From an uncultured Bacteroidales bacterium (GTDB lineage Bacteria > Bacteroidota > Bacteroidia > Bacteroidales > UBA932), in contig ONDF01000003.1 of NCBI GenBank assembly GCA_900316525.1, forward strand, positions 124,001 through 188,000: a DNA stretch of 64,000 bases, written 5' to 3'. Both the position numbers and the translations under genes were made by a program. Of the stretch, positions 53,959 through 61,369 are shown one piece after another. Every line of letters begins with the position of its first letter. Position 1 is the stretch's first letter. Below the pieces are notes generated by a model, which worked only from the letters and a program-made list of their open reading frames with translations, had not been told where the DNA came from and did not search any database.

Positions 53959-54595
53959 CATCGTTATCCTGTGTAACGGAGAATTCCCCCGGAAAGCGTA
54001 TCCGCTGTATCTGCTGGAGAGCGCGGAGGCGGTGGTGTGCTGTGACGGGGCGGCGGTGAAGTATGTGCGGAAGTTTGGGAAGGAGCGGTTGCCGGAGGCG
54101 GTGATCGGGGATATGGATTCGCTGCCGAAGCGGCTGCGGGAGAAGCTGGCGCCGATCGTCATTCCGGTGGAGGAGCAGGACTACAATGATCTGACGAAGG
54201 CGATGCGGTATGTGCTGGAGCATCATCCGGACGTGACGGATATCCATATCCTGGGCGCCACGGGGCTCCGGGAGGACCATACCGTGGGCAATCTGGGGCT
54301 GCTGATGGAGTATACCCGGATGTTCGACCTGGCGGGGATCCGGGTGGAGATGGTCTCGGACTTTTCCACGGCTTTCGCCATTACGGACAGCTGCGAGCTG
54401 CATGTGGGAAAAGGACGGCGCGTGTCGCTGTTCTCTCCCGACAATTCATTGACTATCAAGTCTGAAGGGCTCCATTGGGCCACGGACGGAGTCGTCTTCG
54501 ACGCCTGGTGGCCGGCCACGCTGAACCGGGCCGACGCCGACATCGTAAAACTCACCTTTTCACATCCCTCCCGCGCGCTCGTCATTTTAGATTGA
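53951..54595 (+). CDS. thiamine diphosphokinase
   Basis: The 214-residue protein transfers diphosphate from ATP to thiamine. Family motifs: CCDGAAVKYV, IGDMDSLPKRL, EEQDYNDLTKAMRYVL and ILGATGLREDHTVGNLGLL, with a C-terminal beta domain. It overlaps the LptF-Fmt gene by 8 nt. Codon use is noticeably less biased toward C endings in its first half (many GCG, CGG, GTG, GAT codons), which may reflect a different history. Confidence 0.93.
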   Translation: MHSIVILCNGEFPRKAYPLYLLESAEAVVCCDGAAVKYVRKFGKERLPEAVIGDMDSLPKRLREKLAPIVIPVEEQDYNDLTKAMRYVLEHHPDVTDIHILGATGLREDHTVGNLGLLMEYTRMFDLAGIRVEMVSDFSTAFAITDSCELHVGKGRRVSLFSPDNSLTIKSEGLHWATDGVVFDAWWPATLNRADADIVKLTFSHPSRALVILD

Positions 54596-54606
54596 GTATT
54601 TTTTCC

Positions 54607-54614
54607 TATATTTG
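54607..54614 (+). promoter_or_regulatory. -7 promoter box of the polyferredoxin gene
   Basis: TATATTTG lies 23 nt before the ATG at 54638. Confidence 0.5.
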
Positions 54615-54637
54615 CCTGTTCAACAATAAAAGGTCAA

Positions 54638-56179
54638 ATGCTTAGGAAAATACGCATCGCGCTGGCCGTCGTCTTCTGGCTGGGCATCACGCTGCTGCTC
54701 CTGGACTTCACCGGAGCGCTGCACGGATGGCTGGGCTGGATGGCGAAGGTCCAGTTCCTGCCGGCCGTGATGGCCCTCAACGTCGCCGTCATCGTCGGCC
54801 TCGTCCTCCTGACCCTGGTCTTCGGACGGGTCTACTGCTCCGTCATCTGCCCGCTGGGCGTGTTCCAGGATGGCGTGGCGCACCTCAACGTGGCGCGCAA
54901 GCGCAAGAACAAGAACCGCAAGCCCTACAGCTACAGCCCCGAAATGAAGTGGCTGCGCTACGGGGTGTGGGCGGTCTTCGTCATCGCCCTCATCGTGGGC
55001 GTGCAGGCGCTCGTGGCCCTGCTGGCCCCGTACAGCGCCTGGGGACGCATCGTCCAGAACCTGTTCCAGCCGGTCTACCTGTGGGTGAACAACCTCTTCG
55101 CCGCGATCGCCGAGCGGGCCGGCAGCTACGCCTTCTATGAGAAGGAAGTCTGGCTCCGCAGCCTGCCCACCTTCCTCGTGGCCATCGCCACGCTCGTGGT
55201 GGTGGTCGTCCTGGCCTGGCGCAACGGCCGCACGTATTGCAACACCATCTGCCCCGTGGGCACCACGCTGAGCTTCTTCTCCCGTTTCGCGATGTTCCGT
55301 CCGATGATCGACGCGAACGTGTGCAAGGGCTGCAAGCAGTGCGAGCACAACTGCAAGGCCGCCTGCATCGACGTGGAGAACCGCAAGATCGACTACTCCC
55401 GCTGCGTGGACTGCTTCAACTGCATCGACACCTGCAAGTTCGGCGGGCTGAAGTATCGGTTCGCCTGGGGGAAGAAAGAGATTCCTTCACCGGCTGCGCC
55501 GGTTCGGAATGACAAAGAGGCCGTTCGGAATGACAATGTCACTCCGAGCGAAGCGAAGGAGTCCCAAGGTCGCCGGGCTTTCATCGCCGGCGCCGCGCTG
55601 GCCGTGGGAACGGCCGCGCTGAAGGCGCAGGAGAAGAAGGTGGACGGCGGCTTCGCCACCATCCTGGACAAGGAAGTGCCCGAGCGGGACATTCCCCTCA
55701 CGCCTCCCGGCTCCAAGAGCGTCAAGGACTTCTACCGCCGCTGCACGGCCTGCCAGCTGTGCGTGGCCGAGTGCCCGAACAACGTGCTCCGTCCGTCGAC
55801 GGACCTCAAGCACTTCATGCAGCCCGAGATGTCCTACGAGCGCGGCTACTGCCGCCCGGAGTGCACCCGCTGCTCCGAACTCTGCCCGACGGGCGCCATC
55901 CTGAAGATCACCAAGGAGGAGAAGACGCAGTACCATGTGGGCACGGCCCGCGTGAACGCGGAACTCTGCGTGGTGGAAAAGGGTGTGGAATGCGGCAACT
56001 GCGCCCGCCACTGCCCCGCCGGCGCCATCATGCTCGTCAAGGACGATGCGACCGGCTACCGCCGGCCCGTGGTGAACGAGGAGCGCTGCATCGGCTGCGG
56101 CGCCTGCGAGAACCTGTGCCCGGCGCGCCCGATCAGCGCGATCACCGTCAACGGACGGCATAACCATATCGAGGAATAA
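54638..56179 (+). CDS. membrane-bound polyferredoxin (NapH/NosR-like 4Fe-4S protein) with repeat-encoded linker
   Basis: The 513 residues have four TM helices in the first 220, with two CxxxCP motifs (YCSVICPLG, YCNTICPVG) as in NapH/NosR. Two [4Fe-4S] motif pairs follow (CKGCKQCEHNCKAAC, CVDCFNCIDTCKFGG). A twin-Arg-like segment (GRRAFIAGAALAVG) leads to a second domain with four more clusters (CTACQLCVAECP, CTRCSELCP, CGNCARHCP, CIGCGACENLCP). The linker between them (about residues 284-309) is encoded by dispersed palindromic repeats and contains PSEAKES. It probably passes electrons between the quinone pool and a partner. The reductase gene follows 2 nt later. Confidence 0.88.
   Translation: MLRKIRIALAVVFWLGITLLLLDFTGALHGWLGWMAKVQFLPAVMALNVAVIVGLVLLTLVFGRVYCSVICPLGVFQDGVAHLNVARKRKNKNRKPYSYSPEMKWLRYGVWAVFVIALIVGVQALVALLAPYSAWGRIVQNLFQPVYLWVNNLFAAIAERAGSYAFYEKEVWLRSLPTFLVAIATLVVVVVLAWRNGRTYCNTICPVGTTLSFFSRFAMFRPMIDANVCKGCKQCEHNCKAACIDVENRKIDYSRCVDCFNCIDTCKFGGLKYRFAWGKKEIPSPAAPVRNDKEAVRNDNVTPSEAKESQGRRAFIAGAALAVGTAALKAQEKKVDGGFATILDKEVPERDIPLTPPGSKSVKDFYRRCTACQLCVAECPNNVLRPSTDLKHFMQPEMSYERGYCRPECTRCSELCPTGAILKITKEEKTQYHVGTARVNAELCVVEKGVECGNCARHCPAGAIMLVKDDATGYRRPVVNEERCIGCGACENLCPARPISAITVNGRHNHIEE
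55488..55566 (+). repeat. PSEAKES-family palindromic repeats inside the polyferredoxin gene
   Basis: One copy (55488-55515, GAGATTCCTTCACCGGCTGC ... GGAATGACA), a partial copy (TTCGGAATGACAA, about 55524-55536) and an inverted copy (55537-55566, TGTCACTCCGAGCG ... GAAGGAGTCC). All three are in frame and encode the linker between two ferredoxin domains. Confidence 0.85.
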
Positions 56180-56181
56180 GT

Positions 56182-57534
56182 ATGGAAAGAAGAGACTTTA
56201 TCAAGATATCGGGCGCGGGGGCGCTGGCTCTCGGCGCCGCCGCCGTGGGATGCGCGCCCAAGAAGGCCGCAACGGTTCCGGCCGAGGAAGGTCCGGAGGA
56301 GATGGTGCTCCGCGAGAATCCCGTCAACGGGGACAAGGTGTCCCTGCTGGGCTTCGGCTGCATGCGCTGGCCCATGGTCGAGAAGGACGGCCAGCGGGTC
56401 ATCGACCAGGAAGCCGTGAACGAGATGGTGGACTACGCCATCGAACATGGGATCAATTACTTCGACACCTCCCCCGCCTACCTGATGGGGCAGTCGGAAA
56501 AGGCCGCGGGCATCGCCCTGAGCCGCCATCCGCGCGACAAGTATTTCATCGCCACGAAGCTCTCCAACTTCAACAACGCCACGCCGGAGGCCTCCATCCA
56601 GATGTACAAGGACTCCTTCGAGCAGCTGAAGACGGACTATTTCGACTACTACCTCCTGCACGCCATCGGCAGCGGCGGTGTGGCCGCTTTCGAACAGCGC
56701 TACGTGCAGAACGGCATGATGGATTTCCTCGTCAAGGAAAAGGAGGCGGGTCGCATCCGCAACCTGGGCTTCTCCTTCCACGGCGCGCCCGGCGAGTTCG
56801 ACGAACTCATCGGCCTGCACGACAGCGGGAAGTACCATTGGGACTTCGTCCAGATCGAGATGAACTTCGTGGACTGGAACCACGCCGACGGCCGGCGGAA
56901 CGCCAACGCCTCGTACCTGTATGAGGAACTGGACAAGCGCGGCATCCCCATCGTCATCATGGAGCCCCTCCTGGGCGGCCGCCTGGCCAACGTGCCGGAA
57001 GCCATCGCCACCCAGATGAAGGAACGCGAGCCGGACAAGTCCATCGCCTCCTGGGCCTTCCGCTTCTGCGGCACTCACCCCCGGGTCCTGTGCACCCTGA
57101 GCGGCATGACGAACATGGACCCGCTCCTGGACAATGTCAAGACCTTCACGCACTTCAAGCCCCTCACGGAAGAGGAGCTGGATTTCCTGGAGCGGATGGC
57201 CACCCAGATGATGGAGTATCCCACCGTGAACTGCACGGACTGCAAGTATTGCATGCCCTGCCCCTGGGGCATCGACATCCCGGGCATCTTCAAGCACTAC
57301 AACACGTCCGTCACGGAAGGCCGCTACCCGCAGACGCAGGAACAGAAGGACTACCAGAAGCTCAAGAAAGCCTACCTGGTGAGCTACAACCGGGCCATCC
57401 CGACGCTCCGGCAGGCCGAGCACTGCATCCACTGCGGCGAATGCCTGTCGCACTGTCCGCAGTCGATCCAGATTCCGCGGGAGCTCCAGCGGATCAACCG
57501 CTACATCGAGAAGCTCAAGCAGGATACGCTGTAA
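56182..57534 (+). CDS. aldo/keto reductase with Tat-type signal and C-terminal ferredoxin domain
   Basis: The 450-residue protein begins MERRDFIKISGAGALALGAA with Cys at position 24, a twin-Arg lipoprotein-like signal. The AKR barrel has FDTSPAYLMG (catalytic Tyr region), FIATKLS (Lys) and YYLLHAIG (His). The C-terminus has two [4Fe-4S] motifs (CTDCKYCMPCPWGIDIPG, CIHCGECLSHCPQSIQIP). Such proteins reduce carbonyls; export and clusters suggest electrons come from the adjacent membrane polyferredoxin. The two genes are 2 nt apart. Its 3' end overlaps the convergent esterase gene by 34 nt. Confidence 0.9.
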   Translation: MERRDFIKISGAGALALGAAAVGCAPKKAATVPAEEGPEEMVLRENPVNGDKVSLLGFGCMRWPMVEKDGQRVIDQEAVNEMVDYAIEHGINYFDTSPAYLMGQSEKAAGIALSRHPRDKYFIATKLSNFNNATPEASIQMYKDSFEQLKTDYFDYYLLHAIGSGGVAAFEQRYVQNGMMDFLVKEKEAGRIRNLGFSFHGAPGEFDELIGLHDSGKYHWDFVQIEMNFVDWNHADGRRNANASYLYEELDKRGIPIVIMEPLLGGRLANVPEAIATQMKEREPDKSIASWAFRFCGTHPRVLCTLSGMTNMDPLLDNVKTFTHFKPLTEEELDFLERMATQMMEYPTVNCTDCKYCMPCPWGIDIPGIFKHYNTSVTEGRYPQTQEQKDYQKLKKAYLVSYNRAIPTLRQAEHCIHCGECLSHCPQSIQIPRELQRINRYIEKLKQDTL

Positions 57535-58187
57535 GCGAAGGCGCGGGCCAGACGGCCCGCGTTATCGTTGAAATGGCCGCCTTCCTCCCAGACGAGGGTA
57601 CAATGCTCCGGATCCAGATGGGTCCGGAGCAGTTCGTAATAGGCGCGGAGGTTGTCGCCGACGCGCGCGATGGCCTGGTTCTTCACGTGCTCCTCCCGGT
57701 CGCCGAGGCTCAGGTAGACGGCCTCAGCCATCGGCCTGTTCTTTTTGGCGAAAGGGATCCAGCCATGGATCCAGACGGACGGGGACGCGGCGGCGATGGC
57801 CCGGAAGCGGTCCGTCCGGGTGGAGGCCCAGAGGGCGAAAAGGCCGCCCAGGGAGTACCCGCCCAGGACGACCGGCCGGGGGCCGTATCGGCGCTCCAGC
57901 TCGGGAAGAAGGCCCTGCAAGATAAAGTCCAGCGTCTCCTGCCCATGCTTCCCCGCCTCCGAGTCGCGGGAAATGTTCCCGTCCGGCCAGGGCATCAGGT
58001 CGAGGGTCCAATCCTCCAATTCGATGGTCGCGAGGAGGAAAGGGCGGTCGATAAGGGTGGCGAGCTGCGTCACCTCAGCCTCCAGCGAGGCATTCTCGTG
58101 CCGGGCCGAGGGCTGCACAAGGAAGAACTCCGGCGTCTCGGACCCGAACAGGCGGCAGGGGCGCCCGGCGATGGACAGTTCAATCAT
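57501..58187 (-). CDS. alpha/beta hydrolase, putative esterase family
   Basis: The 228-residue protein has the nucleophile elbow GGYSLGGLFALW and a late His in EEGGHFND, with an Asp likely in SLGDREEHVK. It resembles the Fes/BesA-like esterase group (PF00756) but is shorter and has no signal peptide. The substrate is unknown. It overlaps the symporter-like gene start by 8 nt and the reductase gene's end by 34 nt. Confidence 0.82.
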   Translation of the reverse strand: MIELSIAGRPCRLFGSETPEFFLVQPSARHENASLEAEVTQLATLIDRPFLLATIELEDWTLDLMPWPDGNISRDSEAGKHGQETLDFILQGLLPELERRYGPRPVVLGGYSLGGLFALWASTRTDRFRAIAAASPSVWIHGWIPFAKKNRPMAEAVYLSLGDREEHVKNQAIARVGDNLRAYYELLRTHLDPEHCTLVWEEGGHFNDNAGRLARAFAYSVSCLSFSM

Positions 58188-59109
58188 GCGCGTTCCTGGA
58201 ATACAGTTTCGCGACGATAGCGCCGCTGATGTTGTGCCAGACGCTGAACAGGGCGCCGGGAATGGTCGCGAGCGGGTAGGCGGCGAAGTGCAGGGTGGCC
58301 AGCGAGGACGCCAGGCCGCTGTTCTGCATCCCCACCTCCACGCTGATGGCGCGGCGCTTGGCCGGCGTCAGGCGCAGGAGCGTACCGATCAGGTAGCCGG
58401 CGCCGAGGCCGCACACGTTATGGAGCACCACGACCAGCAGAATGACCAGGCCGCCGTCCAGCAGCTTGTGCGCATTGGCGGCAATGACGATGAGGACGAT
58501 GACGCAGATGGCGAGGGTGGACAACGCCGGCAGGTAGGCCGACGCCTGTTCCGTCGTCCGCGGCCAGAAACGCGTCACAAGCAGGCCCAGCGCGATGGGC
58601 AGGATCACCACCCAGAGGATGCTCAGGAGCATCCCGACGACATCGACATCCACCGTCTCCCCCGCCAGCAGCCACACCAGCAAGGGGGTCAGGACCGGCG
58701 CCAGCAAGGTGGACACGGCCGTCATGCCGACGGACAGCGCCAGGTCGCCCTTGGCCAGGTAGGTGATGACGTTCGAGGCCGTCCCGCCCGGACAGCATCC
58801 GACGAGGATGACACCGATGGCGAGGGCAGGTTCCAGCCGGAAGATCTTTGTCAATGCAAACGCCAGCAGCGGCATCACCGTGAACTGCGCCAGACAGCCC
58901 ACGAGCACGTCCTTGGGCCGGCTGAATACCACCTTGAAATCTTCCGCCTTGAGGGTCAGGCCCATCCCGAACATGATCACCCCGAGCAGCGGGTTGATGA
59001 GCTTGGGCTTCAGGTGACCGATCGTGCCGGGAAAAAGCAGGGCGGCCAGCGCCGACAGCAGCACCAGTATGCCCATGTAGTCCGAGACGAATTTGCAGAA
59101 GCGTTTCAT
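58180..59109 (-). CDS. bile acid:sodium symporter family protein
   Basis: The 309-residue membrane protein has about nine to ten hydrophobic helices of the BASS family: GVIMFGMGLTLKAEDFKVV in TM2, AIGVILVGCCPGGTASNVITYLAKGDLALSV in TM4 (Na+-site region) and VEVGMQNSGLASSLATLHF near the crossover. In bacteria, family members import organic anions such as pantoate or bile acids. It is cotranslated with the esterase, suggesting uptake and hydrolysis of an ester. The substrate is not known. Confidence 0.9.
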   Translation of the reverse strand: MKRFCKFVSDYMGILVLLSALAALLFPGTIGHLKPKLINPLLGVIMFGMGLTLKAEDFKVVFSRPKDVLVGCLAQFTVMPLLAFALTKIFRLEPALAIGVILVGCCPGGTASNVITYLAKGDLALSVGMTAVSTLLAPVLTPLLVWLLAGETVDVDVVGMLLSILWVVILPIALGLLVTRFWPRTTEQASAYLPALSTLAICVIVLIVIAANAHKLLDGGLVILLVVVLHNVCGLGAGYLIGTLLRLTPAKRRAISVEVGMQNSGLASSLATLHFAAYPLATIPGALFSVWHNISGAIVAKLYSRNAHD

Positions 59110-59132
59110 CGGTAGTCTAAGATGCGTGTAGG

Positions 59133-59164
59133 CAAATATGGCTTTTTCCTTTTAGTTCTGCAAA
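59133..59164 (-). promoter_or_regulatory. promoter of the symporter / esterase operon
   Basis: On the minus strand TTTG (59161-59164), a 20-nt spacer and CATATTTG (59133-59140), one mismatch from TAnnTTTG. Confidence 0.55.
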
Positions 59165-59203
59165 TGGAAAGTGACAGTTTCGGGAAGGGAAAAGGGGCGG
59201 ACT

Positions 59204-59403
59204 GCGGGTGACGTCCCTGTTTTCGGGACGTCACCCGCACCGTCGCCAAACAGCCGCACCGAGATGCCGATTCTGCGCGCTGAGCGAGTGATTGCGGTGC
59301 GCCATAGGCCAATATCGGCCCTTGGCGCACGGGGATGGGCGTTCCTGTTGCCCATAGGCGGCGCCGATGTGCGGCTGTTTGGCGGGAAAGGCGAGATCCC
59401 GCC
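59204..59403. repeat. hairpin plus cloverleaf-like element at the left edge of the island
   Basis: A perfect 14-bp hairpin (59204-59217 with 59225-59238, GCGGGTGACGTCCC arm) precedes a 139-nt unit with 15-bp perfect outer arms (59245-59259 GCCAAACAGCCGCAC, 59369-59383). Inside lie a hairpin with 14-bp arms and two mismatches (59297-59310 / 59317-59330) and a 6-bp one (59335-59355, ATGGGC / GCCCAT). A last hairpin (GGCGGGA / TCCCGCC, 59381-59403) leads to a run of nine C. No protein-like frame is convincing here. Confidence 0.85.
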
Positions 59404-59623
59404 CCCCCCCGGGAGGGCAACCATGCTTCCACAGAATTGTGGACCACAAAAATGTGGAAAACAGATGTCTGGGATGCCGATGTGCTCAGTGTACAGACAG
59501 AATGCACCTTAGACTCGATTATGTGTACACTCCTTCGGATAATCCCCTGCTGATGTCTGTTTTCGGTGAGCAGTGTACACGAAAGTGTCCCGGAGAGCCG
59601 TTGTCCATGTACACTGCCTGTGA
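59404..59623. other. spacer with repeated GTGTACAC-type sites
   Basis: The stretch has a C9 tract, a CCACA / TGTGG hairpin and four copies of a GTGTACA(C) motif at about 59489-59495, 59523-59530, 59573-59580 and 59608-59614. The last two form an inverted pair (GCAGTGTACA / TGTACACTGC, arms 59570-59579 and 59608-59617). They lie just upstream of a remnant integrase and could be recombinase or regulator binding sites. No gene is seen. Confidence 0.55.
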
Positions 59624-59893
59624 ATAATCGCCAAGATCCTGGGATTCACCCGCGAGGTGACCAAGATGCAGTGGAACGGAGTTGATAGAGTGATTGTGAC
59701 CGAACCCCTTTGTGACGTGATAGGGACGCACGCTGCAAGAAGAACCTTTGTGGTTCACGCCCTTGAGGAAGGAATGTCTCCCCAGATCGTGATGAGTTTT
59801 ACCGGTCACGAGGAGTACGACTCCCTGAAACCCTATATCGCCATTACGGACAAGACCAGGAAGAATCTGATGACGACGATGTTCTGTAAGTAG
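59624..59893 (+). pseudogene. C-terminal remnant of a tyrosine recombinase/integrase
   Basis: After a TGA at 59621 the frame reads IIAKILGFTREVTKMQWNG and then the catalytic C-terminus: GTHAARRTFVVHALEEG with HxxR, FTGHEEYDSLKPYIAITD with the H and the Tyr nucleophile. The first arginine box, core-binding and arm domains are absent, so it is about 90 residues of a normal 400. A GTG at 59657 could start a short product, but it could not act alone. It differs from the intact integrase at 61370, so two elements have been here. Confidence 0.85.
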
Positions 59894-59920
59894 ATAGATG
59901 CTGCTGAAATTGATAGAAGA

Positions 59921-59946
59921 AGAGAGGCCGATGTGGTCTCTTTTCT
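59921..59946 (+). terminator. terminator after the integrase remnant
   Basis: AGAGGCC and GGTCTCT form a stem with one mismatch and loop GATGT, followed by a T-rich tract. The region from here to 60128 shows no convincing gene. Confidence 0.55.
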
Positions 59947-60128
59947 ATTTCAAACAGCATGCTTTGGGCAATCTAAAGAGTTCAATAATCCTCTCGATTG
60001 TCTTGGAACAGTCTCCGTGATTCGGCCTCAGACTTATCGATAGAACTCATTTCATCATCCGTTCTCAAGAAAGAACGGCTGCCTTTCAACTTGAATTTGG
60101 TCAGCATGATCTGAAGACCCATGTGGGA

Positions 60129-60842
60129 TCAATGAACATCGATCCCATCAAAGAACAATTCGGTGATGACGGTGTCGGAATATTTGTCTCCGGGATAGAC
60201 GTCCAGAATCTCGAACTTCAGGGTCCAGTCCGGTGCAGATGCATCATGGAAGCCCAGGATGCCGACGTCAAAAGATTGGAGCCTGCGGGTGTCCTCCAAC
60301 TCCAGGACTGCGTAAGGCTCGCCATTGTAGTACATTCTCAATCTTTTGACGCGGCCGTTATCCAGCCAGGCCTTTTCGGTCTTCGTATAACCATTCAGAA
60401 TCTCGATGGTAGTGATCCGCGGGCAACGCCCGGGAAAAGTATAGACGAGATATTCTCCTTCGCCGTTTCCGGGAACACCTTCTGCCCATACATTCAAAAT
60501 GCTGAAATCGTGAGCGTTTTCACCCTCGTATTGGGCGGACAGGGCGCTGGAAGAAGAAACTTTGGAAATCTCTCCGCCGCAATACCAGCTGCAAGCATCA
60601 CTGTAGAAGTGCCCAAGGACGCTGTCTTCTTCCCCCAAATCAACAAGCGCCTTATCCTCCTGGCCTAATGCCTCATAGATTGAGTAATTATCAATGGTTT
60701 GGGAGGCTAACTGCTCACACTTGACGAGGTTCACTTCGGGTATTGGGGTAAGCTTAGTTGGTCTCAGCACTTTCTCCTGTGCGAAAGAACAGGCACAGAC
60801 AAATATGGATAGAAAACAGGTTGCTTTTTTTAGCGAAAACAT
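60129..60842 (-). CDS. secreted protein with NADase-type (F5/8-like) glycan-binding domain
   Basis: The 237-residue protein has a signal peptide (LSIFVCACSFAQ). The C-terminal 150 residues match the NADase-type glycan-binding fold: ASSALSAQYEGENAHDFSILNVWAEGVPGNGEGEY-like sequence, YLVYTFPGRCPRITTIEILNGY, and RVKRLRMYYNGEPYAVLELED. The N-terminal 90 residues are unassigned. It stands alone between two integrase genes and has its own promoter, so it is probably cargo of a mobile element. A sugar-binding role is from family knowledge; the ligand is unknown. Confidence 0.75.
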   Translation of the reverse strand: MFSLKKATCFLSIFVCACSFAQEKVLRPTKLTPIPEVNLVKCEQLASQTIDNYSIYEALGQEDKALVDLGEEDSVLGHFYSDACSWYCGGEISKVSSSSALSAQYEGENAHDFSILNVWAEGVPGNGEGEYLVYTFPGRCPRITTIEILNGYTKTEKAWLDNGRVKRLRMYYNGEPYAVLELEDTRRLQSFDVGILGFHDASAPDWTLKFEILDVYPGDKYSDTVITELFFDGIDVH

Positions 60843-60878
60843 GGTGAAACGAAATCAAACAATTTACATCTATCAACG

Positions 60879-60907
60879 CAAAAATAGTGCCTCATCGACC
60901 TCTCAAA
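60879..60907 (-). promoter_or_regulatory. promoter of the glycan-binding protein gene
   Basis: On the minus strand TTTG (60904-60907), a 17-nt spacer and TATTTTTG (60879-60886), giving a leader of about 30 nt. Confidence 0.6.
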
Positions 60908-60949
60908 ATGACCTTGAATGAACGCCATAAACGGAAAGAATGGAAATTT

Positions 60950-61008
60950 GGTGCGACAACGGTGCGACAAAATCGCACAAAAAATGGCCTACAGGTATCT
61001 GTAGACCA
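60950..61008. repeat. 11-bp tandem repeat and hairpin upstream of the integrase
   Basis: GGTGCGACAA occurs twice 11 bp apart (60950-60959, 60961-60970), followed by the inverted form TCGCAC. A hairpin follows (CTACAG / CTGTAG inside ATGG / CCAT, about 60984-61009). These may be recombinase or regulator sites. Confidence 0.6.
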
Positions 61009-61014
61009 TTATTG

Positions 61015-61234
61015 TGCGGAGAGAGCGAGATTCCGCGGCGCTGCGCTTGCGGCATCTCGGCGCCCTCCCGGGGGGTCCTTGCGAAGCTATGACCCACAGC
61101 CGTCGGGCCTGAAGGCCCTCGTGTCTGTTTCCGCCACACGTCGGCCACGAGCGAGCTCGCGTCCGCCGTATGACGAAAACAGCCAGCTGCTATCGCAGCC
61201 GGCTGTGTGTCATTTCTTTGCGGAGAGAGCGAGA
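61015..61234. repeat. multi-hairpin element bracketed by 16-bp direct repeats
   Basis: TGCGGAGAGAGCGAGA occurs at 61015-61030 and 61219-61234. Between them lies a GC-rich 188-bp segment whose core has outer arms 61089-61102 (ATGACCCACAGCCG) and 61200-61213 (one mismatch), an inner hairpin GGGCCT / AGGCCC (61105-61118), and a strong hairpin CAGCCAGCTGC / GCAGCCGGCTG (61180-61205) that competes with the outer arm. The direct repeat resembles the 3' end of a tRNA gene, a common integration site, but no tRNA is present. The frame across this segment does not look like protein. Confidence 0.75.
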
Positions 61235-61267
61235 ATCGTAAACCAAGTACAACACCCTTCGTAAACC

Positions 61268-61345
61268 CTTGCAGGAGTGCTTTCTATTGCGTATCTTTGC
61301 AAACGGGTTCGCTCACCTTTGAACATTTTTGGGCCATTTTTGGGC
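61268..61345 (+). promoter_or_regulatory. integrase promoter and leader with 11-bp tandem repeats
   Basis: CTTG (61268-61271), a 20-nt spacer and TATCTTTG (61292-61299). In the leader CATTTTTGGGC is repeated head to tail (61324-61334, 61335-61345), one helical turn apart. A purine-rich AAGGAG lies before the ATG at 61370, which is unusual for this phylum. Confidence 0.65.
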
Positions 61346-61369
61346 CACGATTTTTAACAAGGAGACGCC

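Noticed and set aside
48874..54162. Antisense open frame of over 1,700 codons opposite alaS and the LptF-Fmt gene
   Set aside because: It is a compositional shadow of high-GC third positions; the plus strand holds clear alaS and fmt motifs.
61015..61234. tRNA gene at the 16-bp direct repeat
   Set aside because: Only a string like the tRNA 3' end is present. No acceptor, D, anticodon or T arms can be paired around it.
60887..61264. Possible 125-residue protein across the region upstream of the integrase
   Set aside because: It spans the direct repeats and hairpins, is Arg/Ser/Pro-rich in that part, and has no recognisable domain.
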